Assembly (NCBI RefSeq): GCF_003606265.1 | Contig: NZ_CP023671.1 | Span: 682,001 to 746,000 of the forward strand | Direction of reading: 5' to 3' | Source of the DNA: Clostridium septicum | GTDB taxonomy: Bacteria; Bacillota; Clostridia; Clostridiales; Clostridiaceae | DNA: 64,000 bases | Shown here: positions 35,067 through 43,364 of the stretch, piece after piece | Position numbering within the stretch: the first letter of the stretch is position 1 | Layout of the letters: every line of letters begins with the position of its first letter | Made by a program: the position numbers and the translations under genes | The notes under the pieces: generated by a model | Seen by the model: the letters and a program-made list of their open reading frames with translations, nothing else | Told to the model about the DNA's origin: nothing | Database searches by the model: none

Positions 35067-35071
35067 TTTTT

Positions 35072-35099
35072 AAGGACTTGATTATTATTTCAAGCCCTT
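35072..35099 (+). terminator. Terminator of yjbQ
   Basis: AAGG-a-CTTGA (35072-35081) pairs with TCAAG-c-CCTT (35090-35099), one mismatch, followed by TTTTATG. Confidence 0.75.
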
Positions 35100-35163
35100 T
35101 TTATGTATTTATTAAATATTTATTGGGAATAATTTAATTATTATATTATAAGGAGTTGAATTT

Positions 35164-35805
35164 ATGAGAGTACCTAAACATATAGGAATTATTCCAGATG
35201 GTAATAGACGATTTGCAGTGTCTAAAGGTCTAACTAAAGATAAGGGGTATTCCTTAGGCATAGATCCTGGATTAATTTTATTTAAACTTTGTCAAAAAGA
35301 AGGAATAGATGAAATAACTTATTATGGCTTTACAACAGATAATACAAAAAGGCCATCTGATCAAAAAGAAGCCTTTATTGATGCTTGTATAAAAGCTGTA
35401 AATCTTTTAACTCATGAAGACTGTGAAATATTAGTAATTGGAAATACCGAATCTCATGTTTTCCCAAAAGAACTATCTGAATTTACTACTAGAAAAACAT
35501 TTGGCAAAGGTGGAACTAAAGTTAATTTTTTAATTAACTATGGATGGGAATGGGACTTAAACTCTCTAAAATCTGCTGATATTAAGAAAAGGAATATTAC
35601 TAGAAATTTAAAATCAAACGATATATCTCGTATAGACTTAATTATACGATGGGGCGGTAGGAGAAGACTTAGTGGATTTTTACCTGTCCAATCAGTATAC
35701 TCTGACTTTTATGTAGTTGATGATTTATGGCCTGATTTTAAACCGCAGCATTTTTATGATGCATTAGATTGGTATAATAAACAAGATATAACCCTTGGAG
35801 GTTAA
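35164..35805 (+). CDS. Short cis-prenyltransferase (undecaprenyl diphosphate synthase family)
   Basis: 213 residues, shorter than the usual 240-250 of UppS. KHIGIIPDGNRRFAVSKG corresponds to the catalytic MDGNGRWA motif with the conserved Asp and Asn kept. LINYGWEWDL and LIIRWGGRRRLSGFLPVQ match the second substrate region. YSDFYVVDDLWPDF matches the metal-binding C-terminal segment. It would elongate a prenyl chain in cis; the product length is unknown. Because the sequence departs from typical UppS, it is probably a second, specialised enzyme. Confidence 0.75.
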   Translation: MRVPKHIGIIPDGNRRFAVSKGLTKDKGYSLGIDPGLILFKLCQKEGIDEITYYGFTTDNTKRPSDQKEAFIDACIKAVNLLTHEDCEILVIGNTESHVFPKELSEFTTRKTFGKGGTKVNFLINYGWEWDLNSLKSADIKKRNITRNLKSNDISRIDLIIRWGGRRRLSGFLPVQSVYSDFYVVDDLWPDFKPQHFYDALDWYNKQDITLGG

Positions 35806-35831
35806 ACTCAATGGATAAAAAACTTATAAAA

Positions 35832-35872
35832 ATAACGTAAAAAAGTGGCATATAGCCTCTCTTTTACGTTAT
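35832..35872. terminator. Bidirectional terminator
   Basis: ATAACGTAAAA (35832-35842) / TTTTACGTTAT (35862-35872) between the convergent cis-prenyltransferase and Rossmann-like genes. It overlaps the latter's stop codon. Confidence 0.75.
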
Positions 35873-36385
35873 ACTTAAAATATTTTCCATATCTATTTTA
35901 GGATCATTAAATTTTTCTAACTCTACTATATTAATATTACATTTTTTAGTATAATATTTAATTATTATTTCCATTGATTTTAATATAGCAGAATTCACCT
36001 CTAAAGGTTCATTTTCATCATCTAATTTATATTTTTCCTTTAAATTTATAAATCTAGTTCTTGGCGATGACTTAAGACCTTCTAAAATATCAGTAATAAA
36101 TGTATAATTTTTATCTATAAACTCCTTTATATTGCATCTATCTTTGCAAAAATATGAAAGATTATATACTATGTCAGCATCAATTGATTTAAAGAATAAT
36201 TTTAAATGTTCAGTATTCCCATCATACCTAATTATAGTTATATTATTCCCTAGTTCATCTAAAACCTTTTTAGTTTGTTCTTTTCTAATAATTATATATA
36301 ATTCAGTATCATTTAGAATTAGGTATTTACTAAAGTACACCATAAAATCATCTATAGCACCTAGTAAAACTATCCTTTTTCTCAT
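35864..36385 (-). CDS. Rossmann-fold protein, degenerate NAD-dependent epimerase type
   Basis: 173 residues. KRIVLLGAIDDFMVYFSKYL starts a Rossmann fold, but the GxxGxxG loop is altered to GAIDDFM. LYIIIRKEQ and SIDADIVYNLSYF follow as in short extended dehydrogenases. No SDR YxxxK motif is evident, so it may bind a nucleotide without being a dehydrogenase. It is half the length of an epimerase. Function is unknown. GGGGT precedes the ATG and it is monocistronic. Confidence 0.55.
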   Translation of the reverse strand: MRKRIVLLGAIDDFMVYFSKYLILNDTELYIIIRKEQTKKVLDELGNNITIIRYDGNTEHLKLFFKSIDADIVYNLSYFCKDRCNIKEFIDKNYTFITDILEGLKSSPRTRFINLKEKYKLDDENEPLEVNSAILKSMEIIIKYYTKKCNINIVELEKFNDPKIDMENILSIT

Positions 36386-36476
36386 TTCTTACCCCTTAAT
36401 TTAAGTACTATACTTTATTATATTAATTTAATAAAAAAATGTCATTATCAATTTAATATTTGCTATTTTATATTAT

Positions 36477-36777
36477 CTATACTTCCTGAAAACCTAGTTT
36501 TTCTACTGGTGCTCCAGTTATTATTAAGCTATCAAACTTTTCTTCTTTAATATCATCAAAATAATTATAAAATTTTTCTAGATGTTCTATAGGTATATTC
36601 AATAGATATCTTAAAATTTGATTTTCTGATTGGGACTTTAAGTGGCATTAAGTTAAATATAGCAATTTTAAGTGGCCTAATATCTTGATTTTTAGTTCTT
36701 TTAGTATTTATAAAAAATATATTTTCTTCTGACAGAACTTTAAAAACTGGTAATTCCTTAGGAATCTTAATTGGCAC
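36477..36777 (-). pseudogene. metA: metA (homoserine O-acyltransferase) remnant
   Basis: From GTG 36777 the frame reads [20 protein letters not shown] and [16 protein letters not shown], the canonical MetA N-terminus. After about 48 residues homology shifts frame to [31 protein letters not shown] and [16 protein letters not shown], then stops at TAG 36477. About 20-30 residues between these segments, and everything after residue about 115 including the catalytic Cys, are missing. So the gene has a frameshift, an internal deletion and a C-terminal loss. Confidence 0.8.
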
Positions 36778-36905
36778 TTTAACCCCATTCTTATAAAAAA
36801 TATTAAATCATATATTATGGGTAATTTGAATAAATTTACAAATAACATTTTTTAAATTCCCCTTTGACATATTTTCGCTTCTTAACTATAATAAGTAACA
36901 ATAAC

Positions 36906-36974
36906 CTTCGTATATGCTTAATAATATGGTTTAAGCGTTTCTACAATACTACCGTAAAAAGTATTACTATGAAG
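36906..36974 (+). promoter_or_regulatory. Purine riboswitch aptamer, guanine class
   Basis: P1 pairs CTTCGTA (36906-36912) with TATGAAG (36968-36974). P2 pairs GCTTAA (36916-36921) with TTAAGC (36931-36936). P3 pairs AATACT (36945-36950) with AGTATT (36960-36965). The loops ATAATATGGT and ACCGTAAA and the GTTTCTAC junction are the family consensus. The specificity base before P1 is C (36967), predicting guanine/hypoxanthine rather than adenine. Downstream, ATCCAC (36986-36991) can pair with GTGGAT (37015-37020) over the ribosome site of ade, suggesting translational control. Confidence 0.9.
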
Positions 36975-37027
36975 ATAATAAAAATATCCACGGAGGTTAA
37001 TTTTTATTTAAAAGGTGGATTATTATA

Positions 37028-38764
37028 ATGAACAAAAGATGTTTTATTCAGCAAATTAAAGCTGCTTCTAAATCAACTTTATGTGATTTAGTTATTAAAA
37101 ATATTACTGTTATAGATGTATTTCAAAATGATTCTTTCATTAGCGATGTAGGTATTAAAGATGGTTTCTTTGTTGGTCTTGGTAATTATGAAGGTTTAGA
37201 AACTATTGATGGTACTGGTAAATTCATATGTCCTGGGCTTATTGATGCTCATGCTCATATAGAGTCTTCTTTAATTACTCCAAATGAGTATTATAAAACT
37301 GCACTTCTTCATGGAATAACCTCAATGATTACAGATCCTCATGAAATAGCAAATGTTCTAGGAATTAAAGGAATAGAATTAATGATTAATTTAAGTGAAA
37401 ATATACCATTTGATTTTTACTTTATGCTTCCTTCCTGTGTTCCTGCAACTTCATTTGAAAGTTCTGGAGCAATATTAGAAAAGGATGATTTATCCCCTCT
37501 TTATAATAGCCATAAAGTTTTAGGATTAGCTGAAGTTATGAATTTTCCTGCAGTATTAAACTGTGATGAAAAAATGATAGATAAAATATGGGATGCTAAA
37601 AGTAAAGGCTTAATTATAGATGGACATGCTGCTGGTTTCAATGAAACCCATTTAAACGCTTATGCTACAGCTAATATATTAACAGATCATGAATGTCATA
37701 ATGCTAATGAAGTTATAAATAGACTAAGACGTGGAATGTATGTATTAATAAGAGAAGGAACTGTAGCTAAAAATTTAAAAGAACTAATTAAGGCTGCATC
37801 AATATCAAATAGTAGACGTATTTGTTTATGTACAGATGATAAACATATAGATGATTTAATTATCAATGGAAGTATTGATAACTCTATTAAGATGATTATT
37901 AATTATGGTTTAAAACCTGAAACCGCAATTCAAATGTCCACTTTAAATACTTCTGAATGTTATAATTTAAAACATAAAGGTGCTATTGCTCCAGGATATA
38001 TTGCAGACTTTTTAATATTAGATGACTTAAATAACTTTAAAATAAATTCCGTTTATAAAAATGGAAATCTTGTTGTTAAGGATAATAAACTTGTAAACAT
38101 ATATGATAGTAAAGATCCTAAATTAGATTTTAAAAATAGTATTAATCTTCCTTCTATATCAAAAGAAAACTTTAAAATCACTACTAAAAATAAATCTTTT
38201 TTAAATGTTATTGAAATAATACCAAATAAATTAGAAAGCAATCATTTAAAAATAAATATTGATAATCTTAAATTAAAAGAAGAATTTCATTCTAATGTAA
38301 CTTTAGATCTTTTAAAAGTTGCTGTAATTGAAAGACATAATGCAACTTCTAACATAGGTCTAGGAATTATAAAAGGCTTAAATATTAAAGAAGGTGCTAT
38401 TGCTACAACTATTGCCCATGATTCCCATAATATGATAGTTTGTGGTTGCAATGATGATGATATGCTATTTGCTATTGAAGAGTTGAAAAAATTAAATGGT
38501 GGAATAATAGTTGTAAAAAATAGAAAAGTTTTAGCATCTATTCAATTAGAAATAGGAGGTCTAATAACTTCTAGAAAGTCAGAAGAGGTTGTTAAGGATT
38601 TAAATAATTTACATACATCAATTAATACAATTGCTCCAACTATAGACTTTAATCCTTTTTTAACCCTTTCTTTTTTATCATTACCTGTAATACCTTCATT
38701 GAAAATTACAGATAAGGGACTTTTTGATGTAACTAAATTTAAATTTATAAATATAGCTGAATAA
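37028..38764 (+). CDS. ade: Adenine deaminase
   Basis: 578 residues, the usual length. The amidohydrolase barrel has LIDAHAHIESSLITP and TDPHEIANVLG for metals, GHAAGFNETHLNAY, and CTDDKHIDDLI with the catalytic Asp-His. The C-terminal domain has GAIATTIAHDSHNMIVCG. It deaminates adenine to hypoxanthine for purine salvage. It is preceded by a guanine-class purine riboswitch that would sense hypoxanthine or guanine, giving feedback by its own product. AAGGTGG lies 9 nt before the ATG. It is monocistronic. Confidence 0.94.
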   Translation: MNKRCFIQQIKAASKSTLCDLVIKNITVIDVFQNDSFISDVGIKDGFFVGLGNYEGLETIDGTGKFICPGLIDAHAHIESSLITPNEYYKTALLHGITSMITDPHEIANVLGIKGIELMINLSENIPFDFYFMLPSCVPATSFESSGAILEKDDLSPLYNSHKVLGLAEVMNFPAVLNCDEKMIDKIWDAKSKGLIIDGHAAGFNETHLNAYATANILTDHECHNANEVINRLRRGMYVLIREGTVAKNLKELIKAASISNSRRICLCTDDKHIDDLIINGSIDNSIKMIINYGLKPETAIQMSTLNTSECYNLKHKGAIAPGYIADFLILDDLNNFKINSVYKNGNLVVKDNKLVNIYDSKDPKLDFKNSINLPSISKENFKITTKNKSFLNVIEIIPNKLESNHLKINIDNLKLKEEFHSNVTLDLLKVAVIERHNATSNIGLGIIKGLNIKEGAIATTIAHDSHNMIVCGCNDDDMLFAIEELKKLNGGIIVVKNRKVLASIQLEIGGLITSRKSEEVVKDLNNLHTSINTIAPTIDFNPFLTLSFLSLPVIPSLKITDKGLFDVTKFKFINIAE

Positions 38765-38820
38765 AAACTATAATTTCTCAAAACTATAGTTTGTTAATTA
38801 TTTTTGCAATTATTAAAATA

Positions 38821-38901
38821 AAAAGCAACTAGTAAGATTAAATATAAGCTTTTATCCCTGTTATAGACATAAAACAGTCCATATTCTTATTAGTTGCTTT
38901 T
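38821..38901. terminator. Long bidirectional terminator
   Basis: A 17-bp arm, AAAAGCAACTAGTAAGA (38821-38837), pairs with TCTTATTAGTTGCTTTT (38885-38901) with one mismatch, around an internal TTTTAT/ATAAAA stem. It lies between ade and the end of hydF. A smaller AAACTATA/TATAGTTT stem directly after ade may act first. Confidence 0.75.
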
Positions 38902-38955
38902 TTATTTATTCATTTATAGTTAAATTTTTATATAACTGTATAATAATGCTTATAA

Positions 38956-40164
38956 CTAATCTAAATTCTTCTTACTATCTTCTAAAACTACTATAGTTCT
39001 ATCAAGAATTCCAGTTAAGTATGCTATTAAAACTCCATAGTTTGTTATAGGAATACCTTTTTCTTTACATAAATCCACTCTATTTAATACAGTTTTCCTA
39101 TTTATCATACAAGCTCCACAATGAATTATCAAATCATATTCTTCTATGTTTTCTGGAAAGTCATGCCCTACTCTATATTCATAATTAAGGTCAGCACCTA
39201 TATAATTGTTTAACATTTTAGGTATTTTTACTCTTCCTATATCCTCATGAGATATATTATGAGAACAACTTTCAGATATAAGTATTTTAGAATTCTTTTT
39301 TAAATTTCGAACTTTACTTGCTCCTTCTACAAAGGCATTAATATCACCTTTATGTCTAGCAAATAATATAGAAAAACTTGTAAGCTTTATATTCTTTGGT
39401 ACAATTCTATCTACCTTCTTAAAAATCTGAGAGTCAGTTATAACTAAATCTACATCTTTAATATCTTTTAAAGCAGATTCTAACTCTGTATCTCTTACAA
39501 CATAGCTTTTTATTCCATGATCTAGACAGTCCCTTATACATTGTACTTGAGGGAGAATTATTCTACCTTTTGGAGTTTCTGAATCTATTGGGACAACTAA
39601 TATTACCTTTCCATTATAAGGTACTAAATCCCCTAAAATAGGTATTTCCCTTTCATCATCTTGTAGCTTTTTTATAAGTAATTCCTTTAACCCTTCAACC
39701 CCTTGATTTTCACATGTTGAAATAAAAACTGCTTCTTCAAAATTTGATTTTATTTCTTCTAACTTTTCATAACTTAATGTATCTATTTTATTTATAACTG
39801 TTATATAAGGAATATTATATTTTTTAAATTTTAGTTTCATGTCTTTGTATGAATTAAAATCTAAATCGTTGCTATCCATTATATATAAAGCTAAGTCTGT
39901 TCTCATTAAAATCTCAAGAGTCCTTTTTACTCTCATTTCTCCAAGAATAGTAGTATCATTAAGTCCTGCTGTATCTATAAATAATACTGGACCTACTGGA
40001 ATAAGTTCCATTGCTTTTGATACTGGATCTGTAGTTGTTCCCTCTAATTCTGAAACTAAAGATATTTCTTGTCCTAAAAGCTTATTCATTAAAGAAGATT
40101 TTCCTGAGTTAGTTTTTCCATATATAGCTATATGTTTTCTATTAGAATTTGGAGTATTATTCAT
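38956..40164 (-). CDS. hydF: [FeFe]-hydrogenase H-cluster maturation GTPase HydF
   Basis: 402 residues. The N-terminal TrmE-like GTPase domain has GKTNSGKSSLMNKLLGQ (P-loop), DTAGLND and VINKIDTLS. The dimerisation domain follows. The C-terminal domain has the CxH...HCxxC cluster-binding signature, seen as ESCSHNISHED and IIHCGACMINRKT. HydF is the scaffold that delivers the 2Fe subcluster to HydA. The ATG at 40164 follows AGGTGG by 6 nt; a GTG at 40200 inside hydG is less likely. Last gene of the operon. Confidence 0.93.
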   Translation of the reverse strand: MNNTPNSNRKHIAIYGKTNSGKSSLMNKLLGQEISLVSELEGTTTDPVSKAMELIPVGPVLFIDTAGLNDTTILGEMRVKRTLEILMRTDLALYIMDSNDLDFNSYKDMKLKFKKYNIPYITVINKIDTLSYEKLEEIKSNFEEAVFISTCENQGVEGLKELLIKKLQDDEREIPILGDLVPYNGKVILVVPIDSETPKGRIILPQVQCIRDCLDHGIKSYVVRDTELESALKDIKDVDLVITDSQIFKKVDRIVPKNIKLTSFSILFARHKGDINAFVEGASKVRNLKKNSKILISESCSHNISHEDIGRVKIPKMLNNYIGADLNYEYRVGHDFPENIEEYDLIIHCGACMINRKTVLNRVDLCKEKGIPITNYGVLIAYLTGILDRTIVVLEDSKKNLD

Positions 40165-40177
40165 AATTAACCACCTA

Positions 40178-41551
40178 CTATAAATAAAGGTCTCTTTCAC
40201 CTTTTTTTAGTTTTTCTATATTATTTTTTACAAGCTCCCTAATATCATCTCTTTTTATATTTTTTATTTCATTTCTAACAAGCTTCTCTGATTTTTCTAA
40301 TATTTCTTTATCACCATAATCTAAAGCAAATTCCATTAATGTCATCATGGCATTAGGTTCACATACATATTGTATATTTCCTGATTTAGCTAGTTTCATA
40401 AATCTTTCACCAGTTCTTCCTTTTCTATAGCAAGCAGTACAGTAACTCGGAATATATCCATCATCTAAAAGTGCTTTTAAAACTTCTAGAGGTGTTCTTT
40501 CATCTGATGTTTTAAATTGTAGTACTTCTCTACCTTCTTCTCTTTCTTTATATCCACCAACACCTGTACTTGAACCTGCACTTACTTGTGAAACTCCATA
40601 CTTTAATAATTCTCTTCTCATTTCTTCTGTTTCTCTAGTAGACATTATTATACCTGTAAATGGTATTGCTATTCTTGTAATTGCTACTATTCTTTTAAAC
40701 ATATTATCATCTAATAAATTAGGAAAACTTTCTAAATCCATTCCTTTTGCTTTTTTTAATCTTGGGAAAGAAACTGTATGGAATCCAACTCCAAATTTTT
40801 CTTCTAAATGTTCATTATGAATCATTAAAGCTAAAACCTCAAACTTTGGATCTGAAAGACCAAATAATACTCCTCCACCAACATCATCTATTCCAGCTTC
40901 CATTGCTCTATCAAATGCAGTTAAATGATAAGTGTAATCCCCTTTTATTGATTTTGGATGCATTTTTTCATAAGTAGGCTTATGATATGTTTCTTGGAAT
41001 AATATATATGTTCCTATGTTAGCCTTCTTTAATTTTTTATAATTTTCAACTGTTGTGGCAGCTATATTTACATTAACTCTTCTTATTTCTCCATTACTAT
41101 TTTGAGTTTTATATATAGTGTCTAAACACTCTAAAACATATTCTATTGGTGCATTAACTGGATCTTCTCCAAGCTCTAAAGCTAATCTCTTATGTCCCAT
41201 TTTTTCTAGTATTCTTACTTCTTCTTTAACTTCCTCTTGAGTTAATCTTCTTCTCTCAAATTCATTACAGTGTTGATATCCACAATAAACACAATTATTT
41301 ACACAGTAATTACTAACATATAGTGGAGCGAAAATAACAACTCTCTTTCCATATATTGAATTTTTTATATCTCCAGCTATTTTGTACATTTCCTTTAAAT
41401 TTTCATCATCTGCTTGAAGTAAAATAGCAATATCTTCATGTGATAATCCTTTTCTCTCTTTAGCTCTTTCTAAAACATTTTGTATATCATCTTTAGTAGC
41501 TGATTTAGCTTCTTCTAAAATTCTTTCTATATATTCATGATCTATAAACAT
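40178..41551 (-). CDS. hydG: [FeFe]-hydrogenase maturation radical SAM tyrosine lyase HydG
   Basis: 457 residues. The radical SAM cluster is CVNNCVYCGYQHCNEFERR. LALELGEDPVNAPIEYVL and TYHKPTYEKMHPKS are characteristic. The C-terminal auxiliary cluster is CTACYRKGRTGERFM plus a later Cys in QYVCEPNAMMT. HydG splits tyrosine to CO and cyanide for the H-cluster. It lies 28 bp after hydE and 13 bp before hydF. Confidence 0.95.
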   Translation of the reverse strand: MFIDHEYIERILEEAKSATKDDIQNVLERAKERKGLSHEDIAILLQADDENLKEMYKIAGDIKNSIYGKRVVIFAPLYVSNYCVNNCVYCGYQHCNEFERRRLTQEEVKEEVRILEKMGHKRLALELGEDPVNAPIEYVLECLDTIYKTQNSNGEIRRVNVNIAATTVENYKKLKKANIGTYILFQETYHKPTYEKMHPKSIKGDYTYHLTAFDRAMEAGIDDVGGGVLFGLSDPKFEVLALMIHNEHLEEKFGVGFHTVSFPRLKKAKGMDLESFPNLLDDNMFKRIVAITRIAIPFTGIIMSTRETEEMRRELLKYGVSQVSAGSSTGVGGYKEREEGREVLQFKTSDERTPLEVLKALLDDGYIPSYCTACYRKGRTGERFMKLAKSGNIQYVCEPNAMMTLMEFALDYGDKEILEKSEKLVRNEIKNIKRDDIRELVKNNIEKLKKGERDLYL

Positions 41552-41579
41552 AATTTACTCTCCTTTTATATTAATAATT

Positions 41580-42710
41580 TTATAAATTATTAATTCTTAT
41601 ATTCTCAACTTTAACTTTATTTCCAGTCCCTTTATTTACATTATTAGATTTAGCCCAAAGTATATTATCTCCCCTTGTTACCTCTACTCTAAATCCAGCT
41701 TTTTTTATTCTTCCTTCTATACACATTCTACATTCTGCAGCCTCATCACCAGTACATATCTTTCCATCATACAATGAATATTTTTCTCTAACTCTTGTTG
41801 GTGATAAGTTAGGCATTACAACATTTCCTCCTGCCTTTATTCCTTTTTCTCTACCATTAGGATCAATACTTCCAAGAGCAGTAGTTGAAGGTAATAAAAC
41901 ATTAGGAAGTAATAATCTTATTAAAGCTAACATTGTAGTAGTTTTCTCTACTGTTCCTGCAACTTCATTTTTAAGCGGAGTATCTTTATGAGGAATAAAT
42001 GGTCCTATTCCACACATATGTGGTTCTAATTCCTTAACAAATATCAAATCATTAACTAAATCTTCATTAGTTTGGTTTGGTATTTCAACCATAAATCCAG
42101 CACCAATTTGATACCCTATTTTCTTTAAATCTTTTAAGCACTTTCTTCTATTTTCAAAGCTAGCTCCTGGATGTAAAGATTCATAAAGCTCTTTTGTTGC
42201 AGTTTCATGTCTTAAAAGATATCTATCGGCTCCTGCTTCAAACATTTTCTTATAAGATTCATAACTTCTCTCTCCTAAAGATAATGTTATTGCATTATTA
42301 GGATATTTTTCTTTTATTCCTTTTATAATTTCTATCATCTTCTCGTCAGTAAAATAAGCATCTTCTCCACCTTGAAGTACATAAGTTTTATAACCTAATT
42401 TATCCCCAATGTCAGCACATTCCATTATGTCTTCATATGTTAGTCTATATCTATCTGCTTTTTTATTGCTTCTTCTAATTCCACAATATATACAATCTTT
42501 TTTACAAAAGTTTGTAAACTCAATAAGTCCCCTCATGTAAACTTTATCTCCATATGTCCTCATTCTAGTTTCATGAGCCTTTTCTATAAGATATTCCTTA
42601 TCTTTATCATTTAAATTATTTAATAAAAATAAAAGTTCGTCTCTTGTTGCATTATTTTCTTTATAAATCTTATCAATTATTAATTTTACCTTAATATTAA
42701 TCACTCCCAT
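41580..42710 (-). CDS. hydE: [FeFe]-hydrogenase maturation radical SAM protein HydE
   Basis: 376 residues. The radical SAM motif is FTNFCKKDCIYCGIRR. YVLQGGEDAYFTDEKM, ITLSLGERSYESYKKM and GFMVEIPNQTNEDLVNDL match HydE, and MCIEGRIKKAGFRVEVTRGD ends it. It builds the dithiomethylamine part of the H-cluster with HydG and HydF. The first ATG (42710) is 2 nt after the preceding stop and has no site upstream, so translation may be coupled. GGGAG inside the frame points to an ATT five codons later as an alternative start. Confidence 0.94.
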   Translation of the reverse strand: MGVINIKVKLIIDKIYKENNATRDELLFLLNNLNDKDKEYLIEKAHETRMRTYGDKVYMRGLIEFTNFCKKDCIYCGIRRSNKKADRYRLTYEDIMECADIGDKLGYKTYVLQGGEDAYFTDEKMIEIIKGIKEKYPNNAITLSLGERSYESYKKMFEAGADRYLLRHETATKELYESLHPGASFENRRKCLKDLKKIGYQIGAGFMVEIPNQTNEDLVNDLIFVKELEPHMCGIGPFIPHKDTPLKNEVAGTVEKTTTMLALIRLLLPNVLLPSTTALGSIDPNGREKGIKAGGNVVMPNLSPTRVREKYSLYDGKICTGDEAAECRMCIEGRIKKAGFRVEVTRGDNILWAKSNNVNKGTGNKVKVENIRINNL

Positions 42711-42712
42711 AT

Positions 42713-42961
42713 TTAAATTTCTATTTTCGATATAGCAGTTTTTACTGTAACTCCTTGTATATTACCAAGCTTTCCTGTAAGGCTATTAATATCATTTAGT
42801 TCTCCAACTACAGTTATTGAAATAACAGAAACTCCTTCTTCAAAAGGTATTCCCATTCTGCCTCTTATACTTCCTCTAAAGGTTGCTACAACTTCGTTAA
42901 ACTCTTGTTGACACTTTGAAGGATTTTCTAAAATTGCACTTATTACAGCTATCTTCTTAAT
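42713..42961 (-). CDS. TM1266-type iron-only hydrogenase system regulator with ATT start
   Basis: 82 residues reading KKIAVISAILENPSKCQQ, FRGSIRGRMGIPFEEGVSVI and VVGELNDINSLTGKLGN, the signature of the small ferredoxin-fold protein found with hydE/F/G. There is no ATG, GTG or TTG near the N-terminus. AAGGAGG (42969-42975) lies 7 nt before an ATT at 42961, exactly where the family's Met would be. ATT initiation, as known for infC, or a lost start are the explanations. The stop is 2 nt before hydE, so it heads the maturation operon. Confidence 0.75.
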   Translation of the reverse strand: MKKIAVISAILENPSKCQQEFNEVVATFRGSIRGRMGIPFEEGVSVISITVVGELNDINSLTGKLGNIQGVTVKTAISKIEI

Positions 42962-43016
42962 AATAATTCCTCCTTTTTTATTAATCTAACTTCCTAAATA
43001 ATTAATAACTAATAAA

Positions 43017-43058
43017 AAAGTCTAGTTTTCTTATTCTTCTAAAAGAAAACTAGACTTT
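43017..43058 (-). terminator. Terminator-like stem in the leader of the hyd maturation operon
   Basis: A 16-bp perfect stem pairs 43017-43032 with 43043-43058 (core GTCTAGTTTTC / GAAAACTAGAC), followed on the minus strand by TTTTTTATTAG. It lies 56 bp upstream of the operon's first codon. The 240 bp before it (43059-43299) hold no gene but two GAGTAATCT direct repeats and possible -10 sequences. It may be an attenuator or the end of a small RNA. Confidence 0.6.
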
Positions 43059-43299
43059 AATAATATTAATTCCATTAAAAATAAAGCTGATAAATAATCA
43101 ACTATGCTTAATCTATATTTAATATCATTAATTTACTTTAAAATATTTAAAGCTTTTAACTATTTTCTTTCAGATTAGATTACTCTTTTCTGTTAGATTA
43201 ATTTTATTTTTATAAATAATAAACAAATATAAAAAGATTACTCTCTTAATAATTGAATATTATTTACCATAATTTATTATATATTATTTTTATTAAATA

Positions 43300-43332
43300 A
43301 GAAACTACGTTAATTAATTTAACGTAGTTTCT
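43300..43332 (-). terminator. Terminator of the GH101 gene
   Basis: AGAAACTACGTTAA (43300-43313) / TTAACGTAGTTTCT (43319-43332), 5-nt loop, followed by TATTTAATAAAAAT on the minus strand, 33 bp after the stop at 43365. Confidence 0.8.
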
Positions 43333-43364
43333 ATAATTATACTATTACATTTTAAAATATATTC

